64,000 bases of DNA from Aegilops tauschii subsp. strangulata. Lineage: Eukaryota; Streptophyta; Magnoliopsida; Poales; Poaceae. Below are positions 1 to 12,226 of the stretch, piece after piece (positions within the stretch are counted from its first letter, which is position 1; every line of letters starts with the position of its first letter). The notes beneath the pieces are model-generated. The model worked only from the letters and a program-made list of their open reading frames with translations, was not told the origin of the DNA and did no database searches. The translations under genes were made by a program, and so were the position numbers. The DNA is taken from assembly GCF_002575655.3 (NCBI RefSeq), contig NC_053035.3:86019322-86083321 (forward strand). The letters run 5' to 3'.

Positions 1-67
1 TGAGAACAAGGCGAGCCATCGATCCTATCTTTTGACGTCACAGCGGAACTCTCAATGAAAGCACCAA
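1..67 (-). mobile_element. Internal 5' end of gypsy element E (runs off left edge)
   Basis: Read on the minus strand, this is the sequence directly downstream of the LTR at 68-548. It begins with TTGGTGCTTTCATTGAGAG, a start I associate with Triticeae gypsy elements and the likely primer-binding area. Only 67 bases are in the window, so the coding part of the element lies outside to the left. Confidence 0.5.
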
Positions 68-548
68 TGTCGGTGCCAAAACCGGTGGATCTCGGGTAGG
101 GGGTCCCGAACTATGCGTCTAGGGTCGATGGTAACATGAGACAGGAAACACAATGTTTACCTAGGTTCGGGCCCTCTCTATGGAGGTAATACCCTATGTC
201 CTGCTTGATTGATCTTGATGAATATGAGTATTACAAGAGTTGATCTACCACGAGATCGTAATGGCTAAAACCCTAGAAGTCTAGCATGTATGACTATGAT
301 TATGATGATTGGTCTCCATGGACCTAGCCCTCCGGTTTATATAGACACCGGAGGGATCTAGGGTTACATAAAGTCGGTTACAGAGAAAGGAATCTTCATA
401 TTTGGTCGCCAAGCTTGCCTTCCACGCCAAGGAGAGTCCCATCCGGACACGGGTAGAGTCTTCGGTCTTTGTACCTTCACAGCCCATCAGTCCGGCCCAT
501 GGCTAACAGGTCGGACGCCCGAGGACCCCTTAGTCCAGGACTCCCTCA
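68..548 (-). mobile_element. LTR of gypsy element E, minus orientation
   Basis: The block starts with TGTCGGTGCCAAAACC and ends with GGACTCCCTCA, so it has TG...CA ends. A TATA-type box reading TATATAAA on the minus strand lies near 335, which sets the orientation. On the right it is followed by ATAGG (549-553), the presumed target duplication; the partner copy is outside the window. It interrupts the coiled-coil frame that resumes at about 554. The family name is not certain from sequence alone. Confidence 0.65.
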
Positions 549-808
549 ATAGGTCTTGGAGCTGACGGAGGAGAAGGACATGGCCAACGGCGCTTTGGCG
601 GATGCGCAGGCCACAGTCCTCGGCAAGGCCGAGCTACTCTCCAAGGCTAACGACTCCATCAATGACCTGAAGCTGAAGCTGGAGGGCTTGGAGGGGAAGC
701 TTTCGAAGGCCAGGGCTCGCGAGGAGACCCTGAACAAGGACCTGGAGGAGGAGAAACGGATGCGGGGGGACGGTGCCGATGAGTACGAGCAGTACGCGAA
801 GGGCGTGA
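549..808 (+). pseudogene. Coiled-coil transposon ORF, upstream fragment (split by element D)
   Basis: An open frame rich in E, K, L and A with heptad-like spacing, typical of a coiled coil. It is cut on the left by the LTR of element E and on the right by element D. The frame resumes exactly after D at 11,838: removing D and one CGTGA copy rejoins a valine-asparagine-leucine stretch without a shift. The composition resembles the coiled-coil part of the 'putative gypsy type transposon' proteins (Pfam Transposase_28 class), but the diagnostic N-terminal domain is not in the window, so this naming is inference. No start codon is visible. Confidence 0.55.
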
Positions 809-1958
809 TGTAACACCCCGCATGTAACTTGCCTTTTCCCCCGGGTTTTCGCGAGCCCGAGGGTCATCTTTATTTTAAACCCCCGGACCAGTGCTCCTTC
901 GAGTGCTGGCCTAAACCGAGCGATGTCCGGCGCCCCCTGGGCAACCAGGGTCTATGCCAACCCGACGTCTGGCTCATCCGTTGTGCCCTGAGAACGAGAT
1001 ATGTGCAGCTCCTATCGGGATTTGTCGGCACATTCGGGCGGCTTTGCTGGTCTTGTTTTACCATTGTCGAGATGTCTTGTAAACCGGGATTCCGAGACTG
1101 ATCGGGTCTTTCCAGGAGAAGGTTTATCCTTCGTTGACCGTGAGAGCTTATGATGGGCTAAGTTGGGACACCCCTGCAGGGTATTATCTTTCGAAAGCCG
1201 TGCCCGCGGTTATGAGGCAGATGGGAATTTGTTAATGTCCGGTTGTAGATAACTTGTCACTTGACCCAAGTAAAACACATCAACTGCGTGTGTAGCCGTG
1301 ATGGTCTCTTCTCGGTGGAGTCCGGGAAGTGAACACGGTCTGAGTTATGTATGACGTAAGTAGGTGTTCAGGATCACTTCTTGGTCATTGCTAGATGACG
1401 TCCGTTCCGTTGCTTCTCTTCTCGCTCTCATTTGCGCAATTTAGCCACCATATATGCTTTTGCCGCTGCAGCTCCACCTCATTACACCATCCTTTCCTAC
1501 AAGCTTAAATAGTCTTGATCTCGCGGGTGTGAGATTGCTGAGTCCCCGTGACTCACAGATTCTACCAAAACAGTTGTAGGTGCCGACGATGCCAGTGCAG
1601 ATGATGGCGTCGATCTCAAGTGGGAGTTCGACGAGGAACGTGGTCGTTACTATGTGTCTTTTCTTGATGATCAGTAGTGGAGCCCAGTTGGGACAATCGG
1701 GGATCTAGCATTTGGGGTCGTCTTATTTTCATCTGGATTTTGACCGTAATCGGTCTATATGATTGTATTTTGGATGATGTATGACTAATATTTATGTATT
1801 GTGTGAAGTGGCGATTGTAAGCCAACTCTTTATCCCATTCTTGTTCATTACATGGGATTGTGTGAAGATGTCCCTTCTTGCGACAAAACCACTATGCGGT
1901 TATGCCTCTAAGTCGTGCCTCGACACGTGGGAGATATAGCCGCATCGTGGGTGTTACA
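809..1958 (+). repeat. 5' LTR of D, internally deleted (1,150 bp)
   Basis: The first 25 bases match the start of the 3' LTR (7601-7625). The sequence then jumps to what is position 10,708 in the 3' LTR and stays collinear to the end. The missing part corresponds to 7626-10,707 (3,082 bp). A three-base GCC is shared at both breakpoints, as expected for illegitimate recombination. The lost part includes the TATA box and the probable transcription start. The terminal mini-exon described for the 3' LTR is still present here at 1580-1677. Confidence 0.9.
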
Positions 1959-1961
1959 AGT

Positions 1962-1976
1962 TGGTAATCAGAGCCA
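1962..1976 (+). other. Primer-binding site of D (initiator Met tRNA type)
   Basis: TGGTAATCAGAGCCA lies three bases after the 5' LTR. It matches the common plant retrotransposon primer-binding sequence TGGTATCAGAGC (3' end of initiator methionine tRNA) with one extra A. Confidence 0.75.
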
Positions 1977-3112
1977 TCCCCGACTTAGGAGCCCCCTGCT
2001 TGATCGAATCGCTGACGTTGTTGAGTCTAGAACAAAAATGTTTTGAGTCTTAGGATTATATATATCGGAGAGTAGGATTCTTTTTACTCCTCAGTCCCTT
2101 CGTCGCTCTGGTGAGGTCTCCTGACGTAGAAGTTTTGACTATTCTCTCCTCAAATTTCACTAAAAAAAATTTAGGATCACGCGGGTATCTTGGAATCGTT
2201 CCGATGGCTTTGTGATGAGAACATTGTTCTTGGTGCCTCCTGTCATTTAGGGGTTGTGGCAGTGTCCCGGGGAGTTGATCTCCGAGGTGTTGTCGTCACA
2301 ATTTTATTGTTGCAGTTCTGGAATACCTGAGTTTCGCCGACATCGAAATCTCTTTTATGCAGTTGTTGGTGAGATCACCTCGACGCCACCCAGTACTGGG
2401 GCGGGAGTTCGGGAGTATTGCCATAACTTGTATAACGGATGTTTTTCAAAGGTTGAGGTAAACGATTTCTGAAGGTTTCTTGGTTATGTGTTGACGGATG
2501 GATACAGCTGGATCTAGGGATTGTTAGTTTGGGTGATATATTTTGTGTCCCCTGTATCCCCTACACCAGATTGCATAACCAGAAAGTTTCGGGAGTTTAT
2601 AAGTGGGAATTCTAGTAGCCTTAGGATATCTTTCCGACAGACGCATGATATGAGATTGGGGTTCGACGTCTAGTGGTCCGCCTGTATACGGTTGATTTTA
2701 CAGTGGTCTCGTTGTGTCTTAAAGAGTCCATGGCTTTGCCAACTCGGGGACGCTTCGTATGTCATGTGCACAGCCTTGTACATGATGGTACTGTACGATT
2801 GATCCCGTGTGGGCCCCACCACGAAAACTTCGGACGAAATATCTATCATATGTTTGTTCCGGCTTATTTTGCAAGCCAATACTTTGTTTTATTTTGTATT
2901 GTGGTATTCGAGTTGCTTCGAATTCATATGTTCCTTCCATATCTTTTTCAAGTGGCTTCTCAACTTATGGAAGTGTGATGATTTACTACGGAATTCATTC
3001 GTTCATCTTCGTTCGAATGTTTATTGTGAAGACTATATGTTGCAATTTCTATCCGTTGATTCTACTTATCTATTTGTCTATCAAGATGCTAACGGATGTC
3101 ACCCTCTTCAGG
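1977..3112 (+). other. Untranslated leader of D
   Basis: A 1.1-kb stretch between the primer-binding site and gag with no convincing coding sequence. The open frame upstream of the gag methionine continues back to about 2807 but lacks retrotransposon protein character there, so I treat it as leader. Confidence 0.6.
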
Positions 3113-6100
3113 ATGGCTCCGCCAACGCGTCAGAATCCGGATCGCAATGAAGGGAGTCAAGCGAACCCTCCGCCACCACCTCCACCTCCGGAGGCATGGC
3201 AAGCAATCATGGAAGCCACCAACGCCAATGCTCAGATGATTCTGCAACTCTTGCAAGAACGTACTCAAGGGCAAGGCAATCAAGGCAATCAAGGTCAAGG
3301 CAACAATCAGTTTCACTTTGCCACTCTCAACCAATTTCTCGTAAATCAGCCCAAGTCTTTCAGCTACTGTGCCGAGGCCACGGATGCCGATGATTGGCTC
3401 GTGGACATCAACAAGCATTTTGAATGTAGCAATGTCAGGCCTGAGGACTATGTCAAGTTCGCTTCTTTCCAGCTCAAGGACCAAGCTGCTGATTGGTATC
3501 AACAATACAAAGATTCCAGAGGAGGTCGTGTGATCACTTGGACTGACTTCTGTCGGGACTTCAAAGCGCACCACATTCCACAAAGTGTTGTTGAGAGCAA
3601 GCGTGAGGAGTTCCGCAATCTCGAGCAAGGCAACATGTCTGTGTATCAATACAACATTCCGTTTCAGAAACTTGCTCGCTTCGCTAAACAAGACGTTCCT
3701 GATGAGAAGAGCATGATCTATCACTTCAGAGGTGGCCTTAAAGAGGATCTGCAGTTAGCTCTTGTTCTTGTTGAGCCTACTCACTTTGATCAATTCTACA
3801 ATATGGCACTGAAGCAAGAGGCTGCTCAGCTCAAGTGTGAGGCTTCTAAGAAGAGAGTCAGAGACGTAGTTCAGTCTTCTTCTTCCTCAATTGTGACAGC
3901 TAAGCAACAGAAGTTCTGGTTGCCTCCTCCTCCTCCGTTTTGTCAGCCTTATCAGCAGAAGAACAAAGGTGGCCATGGTTCGTCCAACTCTTCCAACTCT
4001 GGCTATCAGAACAAGTCTCAGAATCAAGCTCCTAAGTCCAATGCTCCTTATCACCGTCCACTCTCAGAGGTGACTTGCAACAAATGTCAGCAGAAAGGTC
4101 ACTATGCTAACAAGTGCTTCAACCAGAGGCGTCTTCCTCCTCCTCCTCCTGTCAGATCTTCCAGCAATGCAGTGGTCAAGCATAATCCAAAGTCTGCAAA
4201 GGTGAACATGATGAATGCAGCTCAAGCGGAGGAATCTACTGATGTGATAATGGGTAATCTTCCTGTTAATGATATTCCTGCAAAAGTTCTTTTTGATACT
4301 GGTGCATCGCTTTCTTTCATATCAAGACCATTTGCATTTAAGCATGAGTTGGTTTATCAAGATTTTCCTAGACCGTTATCAGTTGTCTCTCCGGGTAAAT
4401 TCATGAATGCAAGTTCCATGGTTCCGAATGTTACCATCAAGATGGGCGACTATAAATTTCAGTCTTCTCCAATTGTTCTTGGTGACTCAGATATTGATCT
4501 TATTCTCGGGATGGACTGGCTTTCTAAGCACAAGGCTCAACTTGATTGTGCTGCCAGGGAAATTCAATTGACACACTCGTCTGAGGATGTGATTATTTAT
4601 GCCGCTCATGATGAAACCATTCGATTTTTCTCTCTCAATGAGAAGGGCGAATTGAATGCCATCTCTCAAATTCCAGTCGTTTGCGAGTATCAAGATGTCT
4701 TTCCAGAAGAGCTTCCGGGTATGCCTCCTCATCGGCCAGTTGAGTTCGTTATCGAACTAGAGCCTGGCACTGAACCCGTTTGCAAGCGTCCATACAAGCT
4801 TGGACCTAACGAGCTGAAGGAATTGAAGAAACAGCTCGATGAACAAGAGCGTCTGGGTTTGATCAGACCGAGTTCTTCTCCATGGGGTTGTGGTGTTCTT
4901 TTTGTCAAGAAGAAGGATGGCACGGACCGACTTTGTGTCGACTACCGTCCATTGAACAAGAAGACAATCAAGAACAAGTATCCACTTCCCAACATCAATG
5001 AGCTTTTTGAGCAACTCAAAGGTGCTAAAGTATTCTCGAAGCTTGACCTTCGTATGGGTTATCATCAGATTCGCATTCGTGAAGAAGATATTCCCAAGAC
5101 AGCATTCAGAACAAGCTTTGCTTCTTATGAATATACTGTCGTGTCTTTCGGCCTTGTCAATGCTCCTCCGGTGTTCTCTCGGATGATGAATTTCATCTTC
5201 AACCCCTATACCAATGAATTCGTTCTGGTGTATCTCGATGATATCTTGGTCTTCTCCAAGAATAAGCAGGACCATGCCAAACATTTGCGATTGGTGCTCG
5301 ACAAGCTCAGAGAGTATCAATTCTATGCGAAGTTCTCCAAATGTGAGTTTTGGCTCGATGAAGTTCTTTTCCTTGGTCACATCATCTCTGCCAAGGGCAT
5401 CGCTGTTAACCCCGAGAAGGTGTCCGCAGTTCTGGATTGGGAACCTCCTCAAAATGTTAAGCAGCTTCGAAGTTTTCTGGGTCTTGCAAGCTATTGCCGA
5501 AGATTCGTTGAGAATTTCTCCAAGATTGCAAAGCCTCTTTCCAACCTCCTACAGAAGCATGTGAAGTATGTCTGGTCTCCCGAGTGTGACGTTGCTTTCA
5601 ACACTCTCAAAGAGAAACTAGTCACAACTCCTGTCTTGACTCCTCCTGATGAATCCAAGCCGTATGAAGTTTTCTGTGATGCTTCTCTCCAAGGTCTCAG
5701 TGCTGTGTTAATGCAAGAGAAGAAAGTTGTGGCCTATACCTCTCGGCAGTTGAAGCCCAACGAGAAGAACTACCCCACTCACGATCTTGAGTTGGCGGCA
5801 GTTGTCCATGCATTGATTACGTGGAGACATCTCTTGTTGGGAAGACAAGTGGACATTTTCACCGATCACAAGAGTCTCAAGTATATCTTCACTCAGCCCA
5901 ACCTCAACCTCAGGCAGACTCGATGGGTCGAAATGATTCAAGAGTACAATCCGAGTATCGAATATACTCCAGGCAAGGCCAATGTCATTGCAGATGCTTT
6001 AAGCAGGAAGGCTTATTGCAACAGCTTAATCCTCAAGCCTTTCCAACCGGATCTTTGTGAAGCTTTCCGCAAGCTGAATCTCCAAGTTGTTCCTCAATGC

Positions 6101-7564
6101 TTTCTTGCCAACCTCATAGTCTCTCCTACTTTGGAAGATCATATTCGTGAGGCACAACTCCTTGATGCCATGGTGAAGAAGGTGAAACGTGGTATCGACA
6201 AGGGTCTTTCCAAATACAAGTGCTATCGCATTGATGACAGAGACACTTTGTTCTTCGAGGACCGGATTGTGGTTCCTAAAGGTGATCTACGGAAAGTCAT
6301 AATGAACGAGGCGCACAATTCTCTTCTGTCCATTCATCCTGGAAGTACGAAGATGTATCATGACCTCAAGCAGTCGTATTGGTGGACTCGAATGAAGCGA
6401 GAAATTGCTCAATTCGTGAATGAATGTGATGTCTGTCGAAGAGTGAAAGCAGAACACCAACGACCAGCTGGTCTCCTCCAACCTCTTGCTATTCCGGAAT
6501 GGAAGTTTGATCATATCGAAATGGACTTCGTGACTGGATTTCCCAAGTCCAAGCGCGGAAATGATGCTATCTTCGTTGTCATCGACAAGCTCTCTAAAGT
6601 GGCTCATTTCCTTCCAATCAAAGAATCCATCACAGCAGCTCAGCTGGCAGAGCTCTACACCTCCAGAATTGTCTCCTTGCACGGCATTCCAGAATTGATT
6701 TCTTCAGATCGTGGAAGCATCTTCACCTCCAAGTTCTGGGATTCCTTCCAGAAGGCCATGGGCACTAACATTCGCTTCAGCACAGCTTTCCATCCTCAAA
6801 CTAGTGGCCAAGTCGAGCGAGTCAATCAAATTCTTGAAGATATGCTCAGGGCTTGTGTCATTTCCTTTGGCATGAAATGGGAAGATTGTCTTCCATATGC
6901 TGAATTCTCCTACAACAACAGCTTCCAAGCGAGTTCGGGCAAGGCCCCATTCGAGATTCTCTATGGCAGAAAGTGCCGTACTCCTCTCAATTGGTCAGAG
7001 ACTGGTGAACGCCAACTTCTTGGCAATGACTTAATCACTGAAGCTGAAGAAATGTGTAAAGTCATCCGTGATAATCTCAAAGCCGCGCAATCGCGCCAGA
7101 AGAGTTACTATGATAGTAAGCATCGTGATTTGGCTTTCGAGATCGGAGACCATGTCTACCTCCGCGTCTCTCCAATGAAAGGCACTTGTCGCTTCGGTAT
7201 CAAAGGGAAGCTTGCCCCTAGATACGTGGGTCCTTTCAAGATCATTGGCAAAAGAGGCGACCTCACCTATCAACTTGAGCTTCCTTCCAACTTCGCGAAC
7301 GTCCACGATGTGTTCCACGTGTCACAGCTCCGCAAGTGCTTCAAGACGCCTGAGCGCACTATCAACTTCGAAGAGATTGACCTTCAAGAAGATTTGTCTT
7401 ATCATGAGCACCCAGTTGCTATTCTTGAAGAAACTGAGCGCAAGACTCGCAACAAGTCTATCAAATTCCTGAAAGTGAAGTGGTCGCACCATTCCGACCG
7501 GGAAGCCACCTGGGAACGCGAGGACCATCTCCGTTCCGAATATCCGGAGTTCTTTCAGTCCTAG
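3113..7564 (+). CDS. gag-pol: Intact gag-pol polyprotein of gypsy element D
   Basis: One uninterrupted frame of 1,483 residues encoding all functions needed for retrotransposition. Start chosen at the methionine of [11 protein letters not shown], where protein-like sequence begins, although the frame is open further upstream. Domains in order: gag with a retrotrans_gag region (about residues 80-240); CCHC zinc knuckle at 322-335; aspartic protease with DTG at 395-397; reverse transcriptase with YLDD at 707-710; RNase H with DAS, E and D motifs after about 860; integrase with an HHCC zinc site and catalytic D1138, D1199 and E1235, i.e. DD35E spacing; and a C-terminal chromodomain-like tail ending in an aromatic-rich segment. 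The RNase H-before-integrase order and the tail point to the Tekay/Del chromovirus lineage. No frameshift or stop is visible. Expression would need a promoter the damaged 5' LTR lacks. Confidence 0.95.
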   Translation: MAPPTRQNPDRNEGSQANPPPPPPPPEAWQAIMEATNANAQMILQLLQERTQGQGNQGNQGQGNNQFHFATLNQFLVNQPKSFSYCAEATDADDWLVDINKHFECSNVRPEDYVKFASFQLKDQAADWYQQYKDSRGGRVITWTDFCRDFKAHHIPQSVVESKREEFRNLEQGNMSVYQYNIPFQKLARFAKQDVPDEKSMIYHFRGGLKEDLQLALVLVEPTHFDQFYNMALKQEAAQLKCEASKKRVRDVVQSSSSSIVTAKQQKFWLPPPPPFCQPYQQKNKGGHGSSNSSNSGYQNKSQNQAPKSNAPYHRPLSEVTCNKCQQKGHYANKCFNQRRLPPPPPVRSSSNAVVKHNPKSAKVNMMNAAQAEESTDVIMGNLPVNDIPAKVLFDTGASLSFISRPFAFKHELVYQDFPRPLSVVSPGKFMNASSMVPNVTIKMGDYKFQSSPIVLGDSDIDLILGMDWLSKHKAQLDCAAREIQLTHSSEDVIIYAAHDETIRFFSLNEKGELNAISQIPVVCEYQDVFPEELPGMPPHRPVEFVIELEPGTEPVCKRPYKLGPNELKELKKQLDEQERLGLIRPSSSPWGCGVLFVKKKDGTDRLCVDYRPLNKKTIKNKYPLPNINELFEQLKGAKVFSKLDLRMGYHQIRIREEDIPKTAFRTSFASYEYTVVSFGLVNAPPVFSRMMNFIFNPYTNEFVLVYLDDILVFSKNKQDHAKHLRLVLDKLREYQFYAKFSKCEFWLDEVLFLGHIISAKGIAVNPEKVSAVLDWEPPQNVKQLRSFLGLASYCRRFVENFSKIAKPLSNLLQKHVKYVWSPECDVAFNTLKEKLVTTPVLTPPDESKPYEVFCDASLQGLSAVLMQEKKVVAYTSRQLKPNEKNYPTHDLELAAVVHALITWRHLLLGRQVDIFTDHKSLKYIFTQPNLNLRQTRWVEMIQEYNPSIEYTPGKANVIADALSRKAYCNSLILKPFQPDLCEAFRKLNLQVVPQCFLANLIVSPTLEDHIREAQLLDAMVKKVKRGIDKGLSKYKCYRIDDRDTLFFEDRIVVPKGDLRKVIMNEAHNSLLSIHPGSTKMYHDLKQSYWWTRMKREIAQFVNECDVCRRVKAEHQRPAGLLQPLAIPEWKFDHIEMDFVTGFPKSKRGNDAIFVVIDKLSKVAHFLPIKESITAAQLAELYTSRIVSLHGIPELISSDRGSIFTSKFWDSFQKAMGTNIRFSTAFHPQTSGQVERVNQILEDMLRACVISFGMKWEDCLPYAEFSYNNSFQASSGKAPFEILYGRKCRTPLNWSETGERQLLGNDLITEAEEMCKVIRDNLKAAQSRQKSYYDSKHRDLAFEIGDHVYLRVSPMKGTCRFGIKGKLAPRYVGPFKIIGKRGDLTYQLELPSNFANVHDVFHVSQLRKCFKTPERTINFEEIDLQEDLSYHEHPVAILEETERKTRNKSIKFLKVKWSHHSDREATWEREDHLRSEYPEFFQS

Positions 7565-7585
7565 ATTTCGGGACGAGATCCTCTC

Positions 7586-7600
7586 GTAGTGGTGGAGTGT
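7586..7600 (+). other. Polypurine-tract-like sequence of D
   Basis: GTAGTGGTGGAGTGT directly precedes the 3' LTR. Its position fits the plus-strand primer, but it is a weak tract, interrupted by T residues. Confidence 0.45.
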
Positions 7601-8135
7601 TGTAACACCCCGCATGTAACTTGCCATATTTGTAACTCCGACTCTTGCCATTTTCGGCTATGTGTTATGTTATTCCCTCCGTTGTCGGGTTTTGTCTTCC
7701 GTTTTGTATTTTTTCATGTCATGCATTTTCATATCATGTCATCATGTGCATTGCATTCGCATACGTGTTCGTCTCATGCATCCGAGCATTTTACCCGTTG
7801 TCCGTTTTCCAATCCGGCGCTCCTATCTCCTCCGGTGCACCCCTCTTGTTTTCTTTCGTGTGCGTGTGTCAAACTTTCTCGGAATGGACCGAGGCTTGTC
7901 ATGTGGCCCTAGTATACCACCCGGAAACTACCGGTCAAGTTTCGTTCCATTCGGAGGTCGTTTGGTACTCCATCGGTTAACCGGGCATCCGCAAAGTCCA
8001 TTTGAGTGTCCAGCAAAAACCCCCTCTAAAACCAACCCAAAACCCACCAAACTCTCTTCCATGCTCTAGGTCGTTCGATCACGATCGTGTGGGCGAAAAC
8101 CGCACCTCATTTGGAGCCTCCTAGCTCCCTCTACC

Positions 8136-8144
8136 TATTTATAT
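8136..8144 (+). promoter_or_regulatory. TATA box of the D LTR promoter
   Basis: TATTTATAT lies just upstream of a CT-rich, then GC-rich leader. Transcription would be expected to begin around 8165-8175. The equivalent region is deleted from the 5' LTR. Confidence 0.5.
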
Positions 8145-10131
8145 GTGGGCATCCCGAAAAACGAAATCACAGACGAAACCCTAACCCTCTCCCTCCGCGC
8201 CGCGCCGGACGCGTCCGCTCCGGCTGGACAACGTCCGCCGCGCCGCCCGGCCAACCACATCGTGACACGTGTCGCCGCCGCCCTCTCCACCGCGCCGGCC
8301 CGCGAAGCCCGCCGCGGGCCCGCCGGCCCGTTCGCCGCAGCCCGCGCCGCGCGCGCCCGCCGCCGCCTCGCCTCCCGCGCCGGCCGCCGGCCCCGCCATC
8401 TCCGCCGCCGCGCTCGCCACCAACCCCGCCGCTGCAAGTCCGGCCGCCGCCCGGCGCTGCCGCCGCCGGCGCCGCCTCCGCCGCCTCCTCCGCCGCTGGC
8501 CACCTCGCCTCCTTCCCCCCCAACGCCGGCCGCCGCCCTCCCTCTTCTCTCCCGACGCCGGCGAACTCCCCCGGGCCTCGGTCCGATCTGGATCGAGCCA
8601 ACTGCCGTACGTTGACTTTCCCTCGACCTCGTTTTTTCTCCAAGTCTCCAGATTTCATCAGCAAGTGCTCCTGTTCCCAACGCGATAACTTCTTGCATGT
8701 AGCTCTTATTCGCGCGTATAATATGTCAAATTGTTCGAATCGTGATGCTCTTCATTTTGCTCAATTGCACCATGTTCATTAGAGGTCATCTTGATGCCCA
8801 ATTCTCTGTCGGAAGAGGGCTAGTTGCTGTTATTCTCTGGTTCTTATCAGAACTTGGAGATTTGTCATTTTTGTATCATTTATTATGTGCGTCTTTTGAG
8901 CATGAGCTCCACATGTGTTTTGAAGTATTCCATGCCATCTTTCCAGTGGTGTAGTCCATGTATTTTTTTGATCTCTGTGGTGACTAGCACAAGCATGCAA
9001 AGTAGGTCCCGTAATATTTCCGATTTCAGGGACTTAGTGATTTCTCCAAGTCCTTGTCTGCTGTAATTTTGTTGCCATGTAAACTTGATGCTACAGAGAG
9101 CTCCATGGATATTTTGGAGATGTTCAGTAAGGATGTTTTGTAGCTATAGTTGTAATTGATCCAATAATGCAATGTTTTGCAAATATGGAGTGCCAGAGCA
9201 TGACCCAATCTTGCTCTACTTTTGCTATAAAATATTTCTGGCAGATTCTTAACATGATATGCATTTTTTCCAAGCTTATTGTAGTTGATCCATACATGCT
9301 ATGTAATTGTTCTTGCCATGGTTACCTTCATAAACATGCCATCTTTCTGTAGGTATGCTTGGTTTGTCATGCATTGCTCTGTAGTGAGTGCATCAAGCTC
9401 ACAAAGAGGCCTACTTATTAATATTTCTGCCATGCTCTGTTTTTCTGCCAAGTCTGAAACCTGTTAACGAAACTTGCTATGTTTACATGCTTGCCATCAT
9501 ATCTTCTTGTCCTTTTTGGCTTATGGTCAGTAAGGTACTTTTGTCATGTGCATCTAGTAGATCACTGTCATGCCTTTTTTTGCTATGTTAAGTTCCTGTA
9601 GCATGTTGATTTCGTGCTCCGAACATTGCTACCTGATGCTGATTTCTGCCATGTCCAGTTTTTCACTAAGTCTGTGAACCTGTAATCTTTTGCACTTTTG
9701 CCATGCTTTTTTGAGCTTGATATGTTGTGAACTAGCAGTAGCTCAGTGTACATCTTTTGTCAAGCATCTCCTGTAGATTACTGCCATGTGCTTTGTTGCT
9801 ATGTTGGGGTGTTGTAGCATTGTTGCTTGTTGCATTTTAAGTGCTATCTTGCTGTTAATTGCAGACTCGTGTCATTCTTGTTTTGCTTGCCATTTGCAAA
9901 CCGTGCATCCGATTCCGGTGATCTTTATATCGATTTTGACCGAAATCATCTCATCTTTCTAGTGGCATGCTTGGTTTGCCAAGTTACTGCCATGTTCATC
10001 ATTTTCTTTCCGGAGCTCGCATATGCATCGCACATCATATCTTGCATATCATACATGTTTTGCATCATGTTGATTGCGCATTTCTCGTTGTTGATTGTGG
10101 TTCCGTTTGTTTGTGTTCTTGTCTTGGGTAG

Positions 10132-11551
10132 AGCCGGGAGACGAGTTCGTGCACGAGGAACCGGTCGAGTACGCTTACGAGGATCAAGCTTTCGACAACT
10201 CTGAGAATCTTGCAGGCAAGATGACCACCCCTCGAAATCACTTCTATCTTTGCTATACTAGTTGTTCGCTCTATTGCCATGCTCCGCTACCTATCACTTG
10301 CTATATCATGTCTCCCATTTTAGCCATGTCAGCCTCTAACCATCCTTTCCTAGCAAACCGTTGTTTGGCTAAGTTACCGCTTTTGCTCAGCCCTTCTTAT
10401 AGCGTTGCTAGTTGCAGGTGAAGTTGAAGTTTGTTCCATGTCGGAACATGGATATGTTGGGATATCACAATATCTCTTATTTAATTAATGCATCTATATA
10501 TTTTTGGTAAAGGGTGGAAGGCTCGGCCTTATGCCTGGTGTTTTGTTCCACTCTTGCCGCCCTAGTTACTGTTATACCGGGATTATGTTCCTTGAGTTTG
10601 CGTTCCTTACACGGTCGGGTGATTTATGGGACCCCCTTGACAGTTCGCCTTGAATAAAACTCCTCCAGCAAGGCCCAACCTTGGTTTTACCATTTGCTAC
10701 CTAAGCCTTTTCCCCCGGGTTTTCGCGAGCCCGAGGGTCATCTTTATTTTAAACCCCCGGACCAGTGCTCCTTCGAGTGCTGGCCCAAACCGAGCGATGT
10801 CCGGCGCCCCCTGGGCAACCAGGGTCTATGCCAACCCAACATCTGGCTCTTCCGTTGTGCCCTGAGAACGAGATATGTGCAGCTCCTATCGGGATTTGTC
10901 GGCACATTCGGGCGGCTTTGCTGGTCTTGTTTTACCATTGTCGAGATGTCTTGTAAACCGGGATTCCGAGACTGATCAGGTCTTTCCGGGAGAAGGTTTA
11001 TCCTTCGTTGATCGTGAGAGCTTATGATGGGCTAAGTTGGGACACCCCTGCAGGGTATTATCTTTCGAAAGCCGTGCCCGCGGTTATGAGGCAGATGGGA
11101 ATTTGTTAATGTCCGGTTGTAGATAACTTGTCACTTGACCCAAGTAAAACACATCAACTGCGTGTGTAGCTGTGATGGTCTCTTCTCGGCGGAGTCCGGG
11201 AAGTGAACACGGTCTGAGTTATGCATGACGTAAGTAGGTGTTCAGGATCACTTCTTGGTCATTGCTAGATGACGTCCGTTCCGTTGCTTCTCTTCTCGCT
11301 CTCATTTGCGCAAGTTAGCCACCATATATGCTTTTGCCGCTGCAGCTCCACCTCATTACACCATCCTTTCCTACAAGCTTAAATAGTCTTGATCTCGCGG
11401 GTGTGAGATTGCTGAGTCCCCGTGACTCACAGATTCTACCAAAACAGTTGCAGGTGCCGACGATGCCAGTGCAGATGATGGCGTCGATCTCAAGTGGGAG
11501 TTCGACGAGGAACGTGGTCGTTACTATGTGTCTTTTCCTGATGATCAGTAG
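10132..11551 (+). other. Candidate split acidic mini-ORF inside the D LTR
   Basis: Two putative exons. Exon 10,132-10,215 follows an acceptor-like GGGTAG and ends TTGCAG followed by GCAAG, the classic GC-AG donor context. Exon 11,454-11,551 follows CAGTTGCAG and ends with TAG. Joined, they keep one frame: 27 codons, one codon across the junction, then 31 codons and a stop. Both parts are rich in D and E with aromatic residues. The first exon begins in phase 1, so an upstream exon is needed; a GT donor near 8607 fits, but there is no ATG between the predicted transcript start and that donor. Function unknown. The solo LTR at 22,486-26,631 has the same layout. Confidence 0.4.
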
Positions 11552-11837
11552 TGGAGCCCAGTTGGGATGATCGGGGATCTAGCATTTGGGGTCGTCTTAT
11601 TTTCATCTGGATTTTGACCGTAGTCGGTCTATATGATTGTATTTTGGATGATGTATGAATAATATTTATGTATTGTGTGAAGTGGCGATTGTAAGCCAAC
11701 TCTTTATCCCATTCTTGTTCATTACATGGGATTGTGTGAAGATGACCCTTCTTGCGACAAAACCACTATGCGGTTATGCCTCTAAGTCGTGCCTCGACAC
11801 GTGGGAGATATAGCCGCATCGTGGGTGTTACACGTGA

Positions 11838-12226
11838 ACCTCTGGATCAGCCACCTCATCAACGTCGCAGGGAGGCTCACCGCCCAGCTAGCCGTCATGG
11901 GCATGCCGGACGTCAGGCTCTCCGAGGACAGGAACACAAGCCCCAACGTCAGGCTGACCTTGTTTTTCGAGCGCATCCTCGACGCCCTGGAACAGCTCTG
12001 CTCCAACCGGGCAACTTATCTGGCCAACGAGGCCCGGAAGCTCTGCCGGGGTGCCCTGACCAAGGTGCTCACCAAGGTGGCATTCTGGAACCCCACCGTC
12101 AACTTCGCCGATGCATTGGAGAGTTTGCCGAAGGAAGCGGACCTCACGACACTCAAGGAGCATATCAAGCCCATCATCGACTGTGTCGACGGAGTCCAGA
12201 GGGTGGAGGGCCAGCGCCGGGACTAG
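11838..12226 (+). pseudogene. Coiled-coil transposon ORF, downstream fragment
   Basis: Continuation of the frame at 549-808 after removal of element D; about 130 residues ending with the stop TAG at 12,224. It is amphipathic and helical in character and contains no recognisable catalytic motif. The frame has no stop or shift on either side of D, so it was open when D landed. It belongs to the internal part of element F but runs antisense to the orientation shown by F's LTR. The exact family is not identified. Confidence 0.55.

Larger units (their letters stand above)
809..11832 (+). mobile_element. Complete Ty3/gypsy element D (chromovirus type), plus strand
   Basis: An 11.0-kb LTR retrotransposon bounded by identical 5-bp target duplications CGTGA (804-808 and 11,833-11,837). 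Order: 5' LTR 809-1958, primer-binding site, leader, gag-pol 3113-7564, purine-rich tract, 3' LTR 7601-11,832. Both LTRs start TGTAACACCCCGCATG and end GGTGTTACA. Integrase lies after RNase H, which defines Ty3/gypsy. The C-terminal tail of the polyprotein looks like the degenerate chromodomain of Tekay/Del chromoviruses. The element is inserted in the coiled-coil ORF of element F. The gag-pol frame is intact while the LTRs differ by 3.1 kb, so it probably cannot transcribe itself now. Confidence 0.92.
7601..11832 (+). repeat. 3' LTR of D, full length (4,232 bp)
   Basis: Starts TGTAACACCC and ends GTGTTACA. It contains a TATA box (8136-8144), a very GC-rich segment (about 8190-8600) that is open in several frames, a long T-rich low-GC stretch (8610-10,130) that reads like an intron, and two short acidic exons (10,132-10,215 and 11,454-11,551). 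The last 1.1 kb is nearly identical to the 5' LTR. An LTR of this length is at the upper end for grass gypsy elements. Confidence 0.92.

Noticed and set aside
2807..3112. Upstream extension of the D polyprotein frame
   Set aside because: The frame is open but the sequence is not retrotransposon-like, and gag-like sequence with a suitable methionine begins at 3113.
8087..8782. Long overlapping frames in the GC-rich part of the D LTR as a host gene
   Set aside because: Proline/arginine/alanine-rich in all frames on both strands, no start codon downstream of the TATA box, no domain. Base composition explains the open frames.
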